Shown here piece after piece: positions 22,909 through 32,555 of a DNA stretch of 58,165 nt. Every line of letters starts with the position of its first letter. Position 1 is the stretch's first letter. A model generated the notes under the pieces. The model did no database searches. It was not told the DNA's origin and saw only the letters and a program-made list of their open reading frames with translations. This DNA comes from Malonomonas rubra (GTDB lineage: Bacteria > Desulfobacterota > Desulfuromonadia > Desulfuromonadales > Geopsychrobacteraceae). The translations under genes and the position numbers were made by a program. The stretch spans positions 1 to 58,165 of the forward strand of contig NZ_QKAP01000015.1 of the NCBI RefSeq assembly GCF_003247215.1, written 5' to 3'.

Positions 22909-25092
22909 ATGACGCAACGAAAGAATCCACTCATTCTCACTATCGATGATGAAGAAAATATTCGTGACAGCTTCCGACTGTTTTTGGAAGATTTCGAGTA
23001 TGATGTCATTGAAGCCTCGAATGGTCGTGAGGGGATTCAGAAAATCAAGCAGGATAGACCAGACTTGGTACTCTGCGACCTGCGCATGCCCGATATCGAC
23101 GGACTTGAGGTCCTGCAATTTATCAAGGATCAGGGGCAGGAAATCCCTATCATTGTTGTCTCTGGAACCGGTATCATCGGCGACGCTATCGAAGCGATCC
23201 GCCGCGGAGCCTGGAACTATCTGCTGAAACCTATTCAGGATATGTCTGTCCTGCTTCACGCCATCAGTCAGGCACTTGAGCGCTCCCGGTTGCTGTCAGA
23301 AAACAAGGCCTACCAAGAACATCTTGAAGAAGAGGTCAGCCGCCGAACTGAAGCCCTGCAAAAGACGATGCAGGAGCTTAATCAGTCTCACCAGAAAGTG
23401 AAAGACAACGAAGAGAAATACAGACTGATCTTTGAAAACCTACAGGACGTTTACTTTGAATTTCTGCTTGACGGCACCATCTATGAAATCAGCCCGTCAA
23501 TTTCGCTTTTCTCCCTTTATCAGCGCGAAAAGATACTCGGCGAAAATATAAGTACGATCTTTCCCAGTACCCAAAAACGTGAACGCCTAATGTCCATGTT
23601 GCGCCGCGAAGGGAGTGTAACCGATTACGAAATATATTTGCAGGACAGCGACGGAACCCTGATCCCATGTTCGCTGAACGCTCGCTATCAGGAAACTGCT
23701 GGAAAGAACCCGGATAAAATTTGCGGTACAATGCGCGATATCACTGAGCGAAAGCAGGCCGAGGCCCGGATTGAATACCTGGCCTATTTCGACGCATTGA
23801 CCGAACTACCGAACCGTCGCCTGTTGCTAGACCGCCTTGAACAGAATATTTCCCGCGCCCGCCGCCACGGGCATTACGGGGCAATGCTGTTCCTCGACCT
23901 CGACCGGTTTAAGAACATCAATGATTCACTCGGCCATCCAATCGGTGATGCGTTGCTGAAAGAAGTTTCCAAGCGACTGACAATCGACCTGAGAACTGAA
24001 GACACGGTGTCTCGTCTCGGTGGCGACGAATTCGTCCTGCTGCTGTCCGACCTAGGCACTGACCCGGTTAACGCCGCGGCAATTGCCCAGCAGAAGGCAG
24101 AAAACATTCAGGAGCGCCTGGCCCAGAAGTATCAAATTTCCGAGCATGTTTTGCATGTCACCCCGAGTATCGGTGTGGCCATGTTCCCCTCTGGAGAAGG
24201 TGGTACCGAAAGCGGTAACGACATCCTCCGCTATGCGGATACAGCCATGTACCGCGCAAAGGACGATGGCCGAGACACCATCCGCTTCTTCCTGCCTAGC
24301 ATGCAATCTGCCGCCGACGAGCGATTGGCGATCGAAAAAGAGTTACGTTATGCAATGGAAAAGAATGAGCTGTCTCTCTTCTTCCAACCGCAAGTCGAAC
24401 AGTCGGGGGCAATTATAGGCGCGGAAACCCTGCTCCGCTGGCGACATCCGGAAAAGGGGTTTATCTCCCCGACAATCTTCATCCCTGTCGCTGAAGCGAC
24501 CGGATTAATCCTGCCGATCGGTCATTGGGTCCTGAAAACAGCCTGCAAATATCTGAAAAAATGGACTGATGACGGCCTGCCGGTCAAGCATCTGGCGGTT
24601 AATGTCAGTCCACGCCAGTTCCGGCACCCCGACTTCGTTCATCAGGTCCATGCCATTTTCGAGGAAACCGGAGCCGACCCGTCTCTGCTCGGCCTCGAAC
24701 TGACGGAAGGAATGGTGATCGATAATGTTGTCGATACCATTGAAAAGATGCAGGCCCTCAAGCAGCTTGGCATCGAATTGTCGATCGACGATTTCGGCAC
24801 TGGGTACTCTTCGCTGGCCTATCTGAAGCAGATGCCGCTCGACATCCTCAAAATAGACCAATCGTTCGTCCGCGACATAGCCTCCGACGCCAACGATGCG
24901 GCGATTGTCGACACTATTATTTCCATGGCCGCTCACTTGGAACTGAAGGTTATCGCCGAGGGGGTTGAGACAGAGTTTGAGCTTACCTTTTTGGCTGGCA
25001 AAGGTTGTAAAATGTTTCAGGGCTATCACTTCAGCCGACCTGTCCCGGACGCTGAATTTACCAAGCAACTGCAAAAGGGAAAAGTATTCTAG
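22909..25092 (+). CDS. Response regulator REC-PAS-GGDEF-EAL
   Basis: A ~727-residue cytoplasmic protein. ATG 22909 is chosen because the receiver domain begins at once (NPLILTIDDEE). REC spans ~1-125 with phospho-acceptor Asp in LCDLRMPD (~residue 57). A coiled coil (~135-175) and a PAS domain (~170-285) follow. GGDEF starts ~287 with an intact GGDEF and I-site RTED. EAL covers ~470-720; the signature reads ETL, which keeps the metal-binding Glu, and DDFGTGYS, LKID, AEGVET and FQGYHFSRP are all present. Both activities are possible; in most tandem proteins one dominates. The cognate kinase is not encoded next to it. Confidence 0.93.
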   Translation: MTQRKNPLILTIDDEENIRDSFRLFLEDFEYDVIEASNGREGIQKIKQDRPDLVLCDLRMPDIDGLEVLQFIKDQGQEIPIIVVSGTGIIGDAIEAIRRGAWNYLLKPIQDMSVLLHAISQALERSRLLSENKAYQEHLEEEVSRRTEALQKTMQELNQSHQKVKDNEEKYRLIFENLQDVYFEFLLDGTIYEISPSISLFSLYQREKILGENISTIFPSTQKRERLMSMLRREGSVTDYEIYLQDSDGTLIPCSLNARYQETAGKNPDKICGTMRDITERKQAEARIEYLAYFDALTELPNRRLLLDRLEQNISRARRHGHYGAMLFLDLDRFKNINDSLGHPIGDALLKEVSKRLTIDLRTEDTVSRLGGDEFVLLLSDLGTDPVNAAAIAQQKAENIQERLAQKYQISEHVLHVTPSIGVAMFPSGEGGTESGNDILRYADTAMYRAKDDGRDTIRFFLPSMQSAADERLAIEKELRYAMEKNELSLFFQPQVEQSGAIIGAETLLRWRHPEKGFISPTIFIPVAEATGLILPIGHWVLKTACKYLKKWTDDGLPVKHLAVNVSPRQFRHPDFVHQVHAIFEETGADPSLLGLELTEGMVIDNVVDTIEKMQALKQLGIELSIDDFGTGYSSLAYLKQMPLDILKIDQSFVRDIASDANDAAIVDTIISMAAHLELKVIAEGVETEFELTFLAGKGCKMFQGYHFSRPVPDAEFTKQLQKGKVF

Positions 25093-25219
25093 TCCCCGAG
25101 GCACTCATAACCGCTCTTCCACTCTCTAGGCAAATTCCGGTTTTTTCCTTCACGCCCGGCTTGAAAATAGCTATCATTGCCACCAATCTACTTTCTAATT
25201 AGTGAAAAAGGAGCAAAAC

Positions 25220-25729
25220 ATGAGTGCAAGTCCGATTGTTCGCATGCAGACCAGCATGGGACAGATTGCCATTGAACTGAACACCGAAAAGGCCCCAATC
25301 AGCAGTGAAAATTTTCTTTCCTACGTGCGTGACGGGTTTTACGAGCAGACGATCTTCCACCGCGTCATCCCCAACTTCATGATCCAGGGTGGAGGCTTCA
25401 CCCCGCAAATGAAGCAAAAGAAGACCAAGGCGGAAATTAAGAACGAAGCCAACAACGGTCTGCTCAATGCCCGTGGAACGCTGGCGATGGCCCGCACTCA
25501 GGTCGTCGACAGCGCCACCTGCCAGTTTTTCATCAACCTAGTCGATAACGATTTTCTTAACCACAAAGCGCCGACTCCAAACGGCTACGGCTATGCTGTT
25601 TTCGGCAAAGTGACCGAGGGCATGGAGGTGGTTGACGAGATCGCCAAAGTCGCCACCGGCAATTTCGGTCATCATCAGGACGTGCCGAAAGACGCGGTAA
25701 TCATTCAGAGCGTCAGCATCGACGAATGA
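25220..25729 (+). CDS. ppiB: Peptidyl-prolyl cis-trans isomerase, cyclophilin B type
   Basis: A ~169-residue single-domain cyclophilin without signal peptide, so cytoplasmic. The family motifs [38 protein letters not shown] and GYAVFGKV are all present, with the catalytic Arg in FHRV. ATG 25220 has AAAGGAGC 6 nt upstream; the frame extends to 25202 without support. It speeds X-Pro isomerisation during protein folding. A hairpin follows the stop. Confidence 0.93.
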   Translation: MSASPIVRMQTSMGQIAIELNTEKAPISSENFLSYVRDGFYEQTIFHRVIPNFMIQGGGFTPQMKQKKTKAEIKNEANNGLLNARGTLAMARTQVVDSATCQFFINLVDNDFLNHKAPTPNGYGYAVFGKVTEGMEVVDEIAKVATGNFGHHQDVPKDAVIIQSVSIDE

Positions 25730-25739
25730 ATATTTTTAC

Positions 25740-25765
25740 CGAGGAGAGGTTCCCGCCTCTCCTCG
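25740..25765 (+). terminator. Hairpin after the cyclophilin gene
   Basis: A perfect 10-bp stem, CGAGGAGAGG / CCTCTCCTCG, with a 6-nt loop. The tail ATTCT is poor in T, so it may be a weak terminator. Confidence 0.65.
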
Positions 25766-25929
25766 ATTCTCCCATCTCATCATTTTCTTTATAAGCATCG
25801 ACATTCCTGCCGGAGTTCCGAGTTAGACACTATCCAACAAGCTTCTGCAAAACCGCTTTTCGATGACAGAAAAAGCCGTCCTATGTTATAAACGCCCACC
25901 TGTTTTGCAAATCTCATGAGCAAAAAAAG

Positions 25930-26496
25930 ATGGATTTACTGACGTTATTCGGAATAGCCATCGCACTGGCGATGGATGCTTTTGCCGTTGCCCTGGGAGC
26001 AGGGTTGATTTTGCCGCAACTGACCGGCCGTCACCTGTTTCGCTTCGGGTTTCACTTCGGGCTTTTTCAGGCCATGATGCCGGTATGCGGCTGGCTGGCC
26101 GGCGTCACTGTACGGACCCAGATCGAAGCGTTCGATCACTGGCTTGCCTTCGGCCTGCTGACCCTAGTCGGCGGCAAGATGCTCTGGGAAGCCTGTCACG
26201 CTGATAACAAGGACCAGCGCGATGGAGACCCTACCCGTGGCTTATCGTTGGTGATGCTATCGATCGCAACCAGTATCGACGCGCTTGCTATCGGTTTAAG
26301 CTTGGCGGTTCTCGGGGTAACGATCTGGACACCGGCACTGGTGATCGGAGTGGTTGCTGGCGTTCTCACCGTCTGTGGCATGCTGCTCGGCCGACGTCTT
26401 GGCAAAGCCTGGGGGAGCGGCGTAGAAATTTTCGGTGGGCTGGTGCTGATCGCCATCGGCGCTAAAATCTTGCTTGAGCATACCTTGCTGAGATAA
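25930..26496 (+). CDS. mntP: Manganese efflux pump MntP
   Basis: A 188-residue inner-membrane protein with six predicted helices in two repeats. The repeated acidic signatures ALAMDAFAVALGAG and SIATSIDALAIGLSLAVLG carry the Asp residues needed for Mn2+ export. The length is typical. In many bacteria mntP is preceded by a yybP-ykoY Mn2+ riboswitch; the 200 nt upstream here show no such structure that I can recognise. It is followed after 11 nt by aguA, suggesting one operon. Confidence 0.93.
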   Translation: MDLLTLFGIAIALAMDAFAVALGAGLILPQLTGRHLFRFGFHFGLFQAMMPVCGWLAGVTVRTQIEAFDHWLAFGLLTLVGGKMLWEACHADNKDQRDGDPTRGLSLVMLSIATSIDALAIGLSLAVLGVTIWTPALVIGVVAGVLTVCGMLLGRRLGKAWGSGVEIFGGLVLIAIGAKILLEHTLLR

Positions 26497-26507
26497 AGAT
26501 ACTTGCT

Positions 26508-27551
26508 ATGAATACTTTGCATAATTCGCAAATACGACTTCCTGCGGAATGGGAACCACAGGACGCCATCCTGATTGCCTGGCCCCATGCAGATTCCGAC
26601 TGGCAACCTATTCTGGAGGAAATCAGCGCGGTCTATGTCGAGCTGTCACGACAGATCACAGCCTATCAAACACTGCTGATCGCAACGCCGGAGCCGGAGA
26701 TCGTCAGTGATCGTTTAGACACAGCAGGCATCGACAGAAAAAACATCCAAATCGTAAAGGTTCCGACCAACGATACCTGGAGCCGAGATTTCGGCCCGAT
26801 CACTGTCCTGCGTGACAATCGTCCCCTGCTGCTCGACTTCGGCTTCAACGGTTGGGGGCTGAAGTTCCCTGCGGATAAGGACAACCAAGTGACGACGCGC
26901 TTGCATGCGATGGGCATATTCGGCAAAACGGAAAAAAAGACCTTAGGACTGATTCTTGAAGGAGGCAGTATCGAAAGTGACGGAGCAGGAACTATCCTGA
27001 CCACCTCGGAGTGCCTGCTCAACGCCAATCGAAACCCTCAACTTGACAAAATCCAGATCGAAACCACGCTGACACAAGTCCTCGGTGCGAAGCAGATTCA
27101 CTGGCTTGATCACGGTTTCCTAACTGGGGATGACACCGATTCTCACATCGATACCCTAGCCAGGCTCTGCCCGACCAATACCATCACTTATACGCGCTGT
27201 GACAACCCCGAGGACGAGCATTATTCTGACCTACAAAAGATGGAACAACAGCTCCACCAACTACGTACTCCAGTCGGCGAACCTTACCGCCTGATCCCGC
27301 TCCCTTGGCCAAAGCCCAGTTATGATGAAGCGGGAGAGCGCCTACCGGCCACTTACGCCAACTATCTGGTGATTAACGGCGCGGTACTGGTGCCGACCTA
27401 TGACGACCCTGCTGACCAAAAGGCCTTGCATGCGGTCTCGCAGGCCTATCCCGACAGGAAAATCATCGGGATTGATTCCCGTCCGGTCATCTGGCAGCAC
27501 GGGTCATTGCATTGCATCAGCATGCAGATTCCAAAGGGAGTTTTGCCATGA
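26508..27551 (+). CDS. aguA: Agmatine deiminase
   Basis: A 347-residue enzyme of the PAD-porph family that converts agmatine to N-carbamoylputrescine and ammonia. The guanidine-binding and catalytic motifs are all visible: NDTWSRDFGPI (~residue 87), EGGSIESDG (~146), DSHIDTLARL (~207) and the catalytic Cys in GSLHCISMQIP near the C-terminus. It overlaps aguB by ATGA. The product is passed to AguB to make putrescine. Confidence 0.94.
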   Translation: MNTLHNSQIRLPAEWEPQDAILIAWPHADSDWQPILEEISAVYVELSRQITAYQTLLIATPEPEIVSDRLDTAGIDRKNIQIVKVPTNDTWSRDFGPITVLRDNRPLLLDFGFNGWGLKFPADKDNQVTTRLHAMGIFGKTEKKTLGLILEGGSIESDGAGTILTTSECLLNANRNPQLDKIQIETTLTQVLGAKQIHWLDHGFLTGDDTDSHIDTLARLCPTNTITYTRCDNPEDEHYSDLQKMEQQLHQLRTPVGEPYRLIPLPWPKPSYDEAGERLPATYANYLVINGAVLVPTYDDPADQKALHAVSQAYPDRKIIGIDSRPVIWQHGSLHCISMQIPKGVLP

Positions 27552-28432
27552 GTATTCTGAATGTCGCTTTGATCCAGCAAACCTGCAGCAGCGACCGTGA
27601 TGACAATATCTCAAAAACCACCACCGCAATCCGCTTAGCAGCTAATCAGGGGGCACAACTGGTGGTGCTGCAGGAACTGCATACCGGCCTCTATTTCTGT
27701 CAGGCTGAAAATACGGACATCTTCGATCAGGCCGAAACTATTCCCGGCCCCTCGACAAAACAGTTTGGGGAATTGGCTGCAGAACTTGGCATCGTACTGG
27801 TCCTCTCGTTGTTCGAGCGTCGCGCTACAGGGCTTTATCACAATACCGCCGTGGTTCTAGAAAACGACGGCACGATTGCCGGAACCTATCGAAAAATGCA
27901 TATTCCTGACGATCCCGGCTACTACGAAAAGTTCTACTTCACCCCAGGAGATCTCGGTTTTAAGCCAATCCCGACCTCTTTGGGCAAACTTGGGATTCTG
28001 GTCTGCTGGGATCAGTGGTACCCGGAAGCAGCCCGCATGATGTGCTTGGCCGGGGCCGATCTGCTGATCTACCCGACGGCCATCGGTTATGATCCGAACG
28101 ATGAACCTGTTGAGCAGCAACGCCAGCGTGAGGCGTGGATAACCGTACAACGAGGCCACGCAGTCGCCAACGCTACACCATTGATCGCCGTCAACCGGGT
28201 CGGCTATGAGGCGGATCCGAGCGGCACCACTGCAGGAACAAAGTTTTGGGGGAACAGCTTTGTTGCTGGTTGCCAGGGCGAGATTTTATGTCAGGCGAGC
28301 GGGACAGAAGAGGAAGCGCTTCTGGTAGATATCGATCTGCAACGGAGCGAACAAATACGCCGAATCTGGCCGTTCTTGCGTGACCGGCGGATCGATGCCT
28401 ATCAGGACCTGCTAAAACGTTTCCGCGATTAA
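27548..28432 (+). CDS. aguB: N-carbamoylputrescine amidase
   Basis: A ~294-residue nitrilase-superfamily enzyme. The catalytic triad is Glu in VVLQELH (~residue 41), Lys in YRKMHIPDDPGYYEKFYF, and Cys in LVCWDQWYPEAAR. The DDPGYYEKFYFTPGD segment marks the AguB subgroup. The start ATG 27548 overlaps the aguA stop. It completes agmatine-to-putrescine conversion, with CO2 and NH3 as by-products. An arginine decarboxylase, needed for agmatine, is not in this window. Confidence 0.94.
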   Translation: MSILNVALIQQTCSSDRDDNISKTTTAIRLAANQGAQLVVLQELHTGLYFCQAENTDIFDQAETIPGPSTKQFGELAAELGIVLVLSLFERRATGLYHNTAVVLENDGTIAGTYRKMHIPDDPGYYEKFYFTPGDLGFKPIPTSLGKLGILVCWDQWYPEAARMMCLAGADLLIYPTAIGYDPNDEPVEQQRQREAWITVQRGHAVANATPLIAVNRVGYEADPSGTTAGTKFWGNSFVAGCQGEILCQASGTEEEALLVDIDLQRSEQIRRIWPFLRDRRIDAYQDLLKRFRD

Positions 28433-28441
28433 ACGAATAAA

Positions 28442-28470
28442 CAAAAAAAGGCGAGCCATACGGCTCGCCT
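28442..28470 (-). terminator. Intrinsic terminator of metK
   Basis: AGGCGAGCC / GGCTCGCCT form a perfect 9-bp stem with a 4-nt loop. On the minus strand it is followed by seven Ts, so it ends the metK transcript. It may also slow transcription from aguB on the other strand. Confidence 0.92.
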
Positions 28471-28490
28471 ATCGTTCTCCTCAAAACCAA

Positions 28491-29660
28491 CTAGAGTCCG
28501 GCTCGAGACTTCAGCGATTCGGCACGATCAGTCACTTCCCAGGTAAACCCAGGCAGTTCACGACCGAAGTGCCCGTAGGCGGCAGTCTGGCGATAAACCG
28601 GTCTGAGCAGGTCAAGCTGTTCGATGATCGCGGCAGGGCGCATATCGAACTCCGTACGCACAATCTCCGAAATCTGGTTCGAAGGGATCTTACCGGTGCC
28701 ATAGGTGTTGATCATGACCGAAACCGGTTCGGCAACACCGATCGCATAAGCCAGCTGTACTTCACACTTGCGGGCCAGCCCGGAAGCAACTACGTTTTTG
28801 GCAACGTAGCGTGCCATGTACGAAGCGCTGCGATCTACCTTGGACGGATCCTTGCCACTGAATGCGCCACCACCGTGAGACCCTTGGCCACCGTAGGTAT
28901 CGACGATGATCTTACGCCCGGTCAGGCCACAGTCGCCCATCGGCCCACCGATCACGAAACGTCCGGTCGGGTTGACCAGATAGCGGGTCTTATCGTCCAG
29001 CAACGCCACCGGCAGGGTCGGCTTAATGACTTCTTCGATAATCGCTTCCTGCAGGTCACTATAACTAACGTCAGGAGTATGCTGTGAAGAGATAACAACC
29101 GTGTCGATGCGGGTCGGTTTGTCATCGATGTATTGAATCGAAACCTGCGATTTGCTGTCTGGCCGAAGAAAATTAAGCTGGCCATTTTTACGCACATCGG
29201 CCAATTTCTTGGTCAGTTTATGGGCAAAGGTGATCGGCATCGGCATCAGCTCTGGCGTTTCATCACAAGCGAACCCAAACATCAAACCTTGGTCACCTGC
29301 CCCCTGCTCTTTAAACATGCCCTCACCGGCGGTCACCCCCTGAGAAATATCTGCTGATTGCTGGTCAATGGAGGTCAGAACCGCGCAAGTCTCGTAATCG
29401 AAGCCCATCGCCGAATCGTTGTAACCGATCTCTTTGATGGTTTCGCGGACGATGGTTGGGAAATCGGCATAGGCGCTGGTAGTGATCTCGCCGGCGATCA
29501 TGGCCATCCCGGTGGTCACCAAGGTTTCGCAGGCGACTCGCGCCCTGGGATCTTGAGCCAGAATCGCGTCAAGGATGGCATCGGAAATCTGATCGGCAAC
29601 TTTATCCGGATGTCCTTCGCTAACGGACTCCGAGGTGAACAGAAAATCTGTCATCGGCAT
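28491..29660 (-). CDS. metK: S-adenosylmethionine synthetase
   Basis: A 389-residue enzyme making S-adenosylmethionine from methionine and ATP. Signature motifs are [20 protein letters not shown] at the N-terminus, [12 protein letters not shown] (~residue 118) and the phosphate loop [17 protein letters not shown] (~260). The length is standard. There are 87 nt between it and ptsI; no SAM riboswitch is recognisable there. It is the last gene of the long minus-strand block. Confidence 0.97.
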   Translation of the reverse strand: MPMTDFLFTSESVSEGHPDKVADQISDAILDAILAQDPRARVACETLVTTGMAMIAGEITTSAYADFPTIVRETIKEIGYNDSAMGFDYETCAVLTSIDQQSADISQGVTAGEGMFKEQGAGDQGLMFGFACDETPELMPMPITFAHKLTKKLADVRKNGQLNFLRPDSKSQVSIQYIDDKPTRIDTVVISSQHTPDVSYSDLQEAIIEEVIKPTLPVALLDDKTRYLVNPTGRFVIGGPMGDCGLTGRKIIVDTYGGQGSHGGGAFSGKDPSKVDRSASYMARYVAKNVVASGLARKCEVQLAYAIGVAEPVSVMINTYGTGKIPSNQISEIVRTEFDMRPAAIIEQLDLLRPVYRQTAAYGHFGRELPGFTWEVTDRAESLKSRAGL

Positions 29661-29747
29661 TGGCGTGTATCCTCCGTAAAATTAATTTTCGGTTTAAATG
29701 AACAGGGTATTTTAAGTAGCTAAGCGGGCGGAGTCAACGACATTTAT

Positions 29748-31523
29748 TCAAATCAAGGCATGATCAAAAATATCAGGCAAGCGCGTGCGCATTTCCTGAT
29801 CAAGACAACTGGAAACTTCTTTTACAGTCTTCAGGGCAAGCAACTTTTCCACCAACGCTACCCCATCCTTGCGAGAGACTTGACGCAATACCCGCTTGAC
29901 CCTAGGGATGCTGGCCGGGTTCATCGAAAGTTCATTTAATCCCAGTCCCAGCAGCACCAGCGCGTATAGCGGTTCGCCAGCCATCTCTCCGCACAGGCAC
30001 ACATCAACATCACGTTCGTTCGCTGCCTGGCAGATGTTCTTGATCGCCCGCAGAATTGCCGGGTGCAACGGATCGTACAGATAGGCGACATGCTCGTTTC
30101 CCCGATCGACGGCTAGGCAATACTGAATCAAATCATTAGTGCCGATCGAGAAGAAATCAACCTCCTCGGCAAAAAAATCCGCCAACAACACTGCTGAAGG
30201 AGTTTCGATCATTATCCCTACTTCGATATCCTGATCGAAGTCGATCCCTTCCTGCGTTAAACGGTCCTGAACATCGCGCAAAATCCGTTTGCAGGTCCGC
30301 AACTCGGCAACCCCGCTGATCATCGGGAACATAAGCCGGACCTTGCCGTAAACTGAGGCCCGCAAGATGGCTCGCAACTGGGTTTTGAACAATCCCCCTT
30401 CACGCAGTGAAAAACGGACTGCCCGAAGCCCCATGGCCGGGTTCGCCTCATGTTCCAAGTTCAAATGCGAAACGATTTTATCACCACCGATATCAAGGGT
30501 TCGGATGGTCACCGGATGCGGCTGCATCCCGGCAAGAATCTCCTTGTACGCCTCAAATTGTTCCTCTTCACTCGGTGCCTCGCTACGTCCGAGAAAGAGG
30601 AATTCGGTGCGATACAGGCCGACACCCTCAGTTCCGTGCTTGCGGGCAGCCGGAAACTCGTCAGCCATCTCCAGATTACCACGCAGCGCAATCCGTTCAT
30701 TGTCTGTGGTAATGGCCGGCAAATCCTTGAAACCGTGAAGCTCCTTTTCCAGGTAATCATAGGCTTGCTTGCGCTTGAGATACTCTTTGAACGTTTCTTC
30801 CGAGGGGTTAAGGATGACGATGCCGTTTGTACCATCCATCACCGCAGGCAAACGATCATAAACCAATGAGGAGATTGACTCCAGCCCGACCACCGCCGGG
30901 ATTTCCAAAGCCCGGGCCAGAATTGCGGTGTGCGAGGTCTGCCCCCCTTTATCAGTGATAAAACCGAGAACCCGCTCTCGGTCCATTTGCATCGTATCGG
31001 CTGGCGAAAGGTCGTGGGCGACCACCAACGCCTTCTGACCGATGTCGCTGATCGAGCGCTGCTGCTCACCGGTCAGAATCCGCATCAACCGTTCACCAAT
31101 TGCATCGACGTCAGAGCGGCGTTCGCGTAGATACTCGTCCTCAATATTCTCAAACATTTGCCGCAGGTTCAGCAGCGTTTTCTTCAGCGCCCCCTCCGAG
31201 CAGCTCAAGCCACGTATCGCCTTCTCTGTCTCCCGTATCAGCATCTCGTCTTCAAGGATCAGCAGGTGGGTATCGAGGATATACAGATGCTCACGCAAAT
31301 GCTGTTTTCTGGAAACCGTCTGCTTGATCTCGAGTAATTCTTCACGCGCCTGTTCCAACGCCCAGCGGAAACGTTCAAGCTCGTTTTCTACCTCATCAGG
31401 CATGATCGGCAGATCATCGACTGTCGTTCTTTGATTCAGCAGGTTGATCTCACCGATGCTAATCCCCGGCGAGACTCCAATGCCAACTAGGTAGGTATCT
31501 GTTACGACCTCAATCTTCGCCAA
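29748..31523 (-). CDS. ptsI: PTS enzyme I (phosphoenolpyruvate-protein phosphotransferase)
   Basis: A 591-residue cytosolic enzyme that moves phosphate from PEP to HPr. The phospho-accepting His198 is in GGQTSHTAILARALEIPAVV. The PEP-binding barrel motifs GLYRTEFLFLGR and FFSIGTNDLIQYCLAVDR and the catalytic Cys in DVCLCGEMAGE are all present. It begins at a TTG inside the last codons of ptsH (14-nt overlap), with no ATG alternative close by. There is no GAF domain, so this is the sugar-type enzyme rather than PtsP. Confidence 0.95.
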   Translation of the reverse strand: MAKIEVVTDTYLVGIGVSPGISIGEINLLNQRTTVDDLPIMPDEVENELERFRWALEQAREELLEIKQTVSRKQHLREHLYILDTHLLILEDEMLIRETEKAIRGLSCSEGALKKTLLNLRQMFENIEDEYLRERRSDVDAIGERLMRILTGEQQRSISDIGQKALVVAHDLSPADTMQMDRERVLGFITDKGGQTSHTAILARALEIPAVVGLESISSLVYDRLPAVMDGTNGIVILNPSEETFKEYLKRKQAYDYLEKELHGFKDLPAITTDNERIALRGNLEMADEFPAARKHGTEGVGLYRTEFLFLGRSEAPSEEEQFEAYKEILAGMQPHPVTIRTLDIGGDKIVSHLNLEHEANPAMGLRAVRFSLREGGLFKTQLRAILRASVYGKVRLMFPMISGVAELRTCKRILRDVQDRLTQEGIDFDQDIEVGIMIETPSAVLLADFFAEEVDFFSIGTNDLIQYCLAVDRGNEHVAYLYDPLHPAILRAIKNICQAANERDVDVCLCGEMAGEPLYALVLLGLGLNELSMNPASIPRVKRVLRQVSRKDGVALVEKLLALKTVKEVSSCLDQEMRTRLPDIFDHALI

Positions 31524-31776
31524 AACCGTCCTCTATCAAGTGAGCAATTACGTTCATCGCCCGTTCTTCATCCGAGCCATCAACCGTAACCGATATTTCT
31601 GTGCCTTTCGGAGCGGCCAGCAGCAGAATCCCCATGATACTCTTCCCGTTCACCTCAATATCTTCTTTATGTAGAATCACTTCGGCAGAAAACTGATTCG
31701 CCGTTTGCACTAGCTGAGCCGCTGCCCGGGCATGCAGGCCGAGCCGATTCTTGATGATAAATTGTCGACTTAACAT
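31510..31776 (-). CDS. ptsH: PTS phosphocarrier protein HPr
   Basis: An 88-residue HPr. His15 in GLHARAA takes phosphate from enzyme I. Ser46 in GKSIMGILLLAA is the regulatory site for HPr kinase, whose gene hprK lies 3 kb upstream in the same block. AAGGGAAG precedes the ATG. Confidence 0.96.
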   Translation of the reverse strand: MLSRQFIIKNRLGLHARAAAQLVQTANQFSAEVILHKEDIEVNGKSIMGILLLAAPKGTEISVTVDGSDEERAMNVIAHLIEDGFGED

Positions 31777-31786
31777 TTATCTTCCC

Positions 31787-32554
31787 TTAAATTGCAATCA
31801 AACGTGTCGCGTCTACCCAAAACAGACTGAGTAGGATAACGACAATGGAACAGAGCAATGCCAGCAACAGGGTCGAAACTCCCTTGCGTGCCAGCAAACC
31901 AAGCAGAATCATCGGCACCAAAGTCAGCAAACCAAGCCAACTGACCATCTTTTGCTGCTGTAGATGCTGGAAAACAAGAAAAGCGCTCAAACCGCCTAAC
32001 ACCACAACCGCTGCTTCCTTGGTATGGATCGCCCAGTCAGGCAAGTGGCGCTTTTGGAAGAACTCTACAGAACAAACCCCCTGATGGTAACCACGTACAA
32101 ATCCGGAAACACGAAAGACCAATGGGACCAAATTGTAAAACAACAGAAAAACCAGCGGCGCCCACAAAATCCCTTTTGCCGCAAAAAACAGAGCAATTCC
32201 TGCCGAAAGTGGCCGTAAGCCCCCCCAGAAAAGGGCATCGCCGATTGCGGCATAGGGTGCCGCGACAACCTCTTTGAATTCGTCAATTTCAACAGGTGGC
32301 TGCCCGTTTGCCCGCGCCTCTTCAAGCTTGAGCACAGCCCCGACAACAAGCGGCGCCAAATACGGGTGGGTGTTGAAATATCCGGTATGTTCTTTAGCAA
32401 TTTTTTGTAACTGCTCCCCTGAATAGAGACGTTTCAATGCCGGCAGCAGCACAAAAAAGAAACCAAGACCCTGCAAACGCTCGAAGTTCCAACTTCCTTG
32501 CAGCAGTAACAAGCGAAACCAGACATGGGTACGGGTTCTTCTTAACAACGCCAT
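31787..32554 (-). CDS. PTS mannose-family IID component
   Basis: A 255-residue membrane subunit, with the N-terminal half cytosolic and helices in the C-terminal half (IALFFAAKGILWAPLVFLLF, AAVVVLGGLSAFLVF, LLALLCSIVVILLSLFW). The motif QGSWNFERLQGLGFFFVLLP is the IID signature. It forms the sugar channel with IIC. The gene starts 1 nt after the IIC stop. Confidence 0.93.
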   Translation of the reverse strand: MALLRRTRTHVWFRLLLLQGSWNFERLQGLGFFFVLLPALKRLYSGEQLQKIAKEHTGYFNTHPYLAPLVVGAVLKLEEARANGQPPVEIDEFKEVVAAPYAAIGDALFWGGLRPLSAGIALFFAAKGILWAPLVFLLFYNLVPLVFRVSGFVRGYHQGVCSVEFFQKRHLPDWAIHTKEAAVVVLGGLSAFLVFQHLQQQKMVSWLGLLTLVPMILLGLLARKGVSTLLLALLCSIVVILLSLFWVDATRLIAI

Positions 32555-32555
32555 G

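Noticed and set aside
25766-25929. Possible yybP-ykoY Mn2+ riboswitch upstream of mntP
   Set aside because: The expected conserved loops are not visible and no terminator or sequestering hairpin stands before the start codon.
29661-29747. Possible SAM riboswitch upstream of metK
   Set aside because: The gap is 87 nt, with no recognisable SAM-binding core or expression-platform hairpin.
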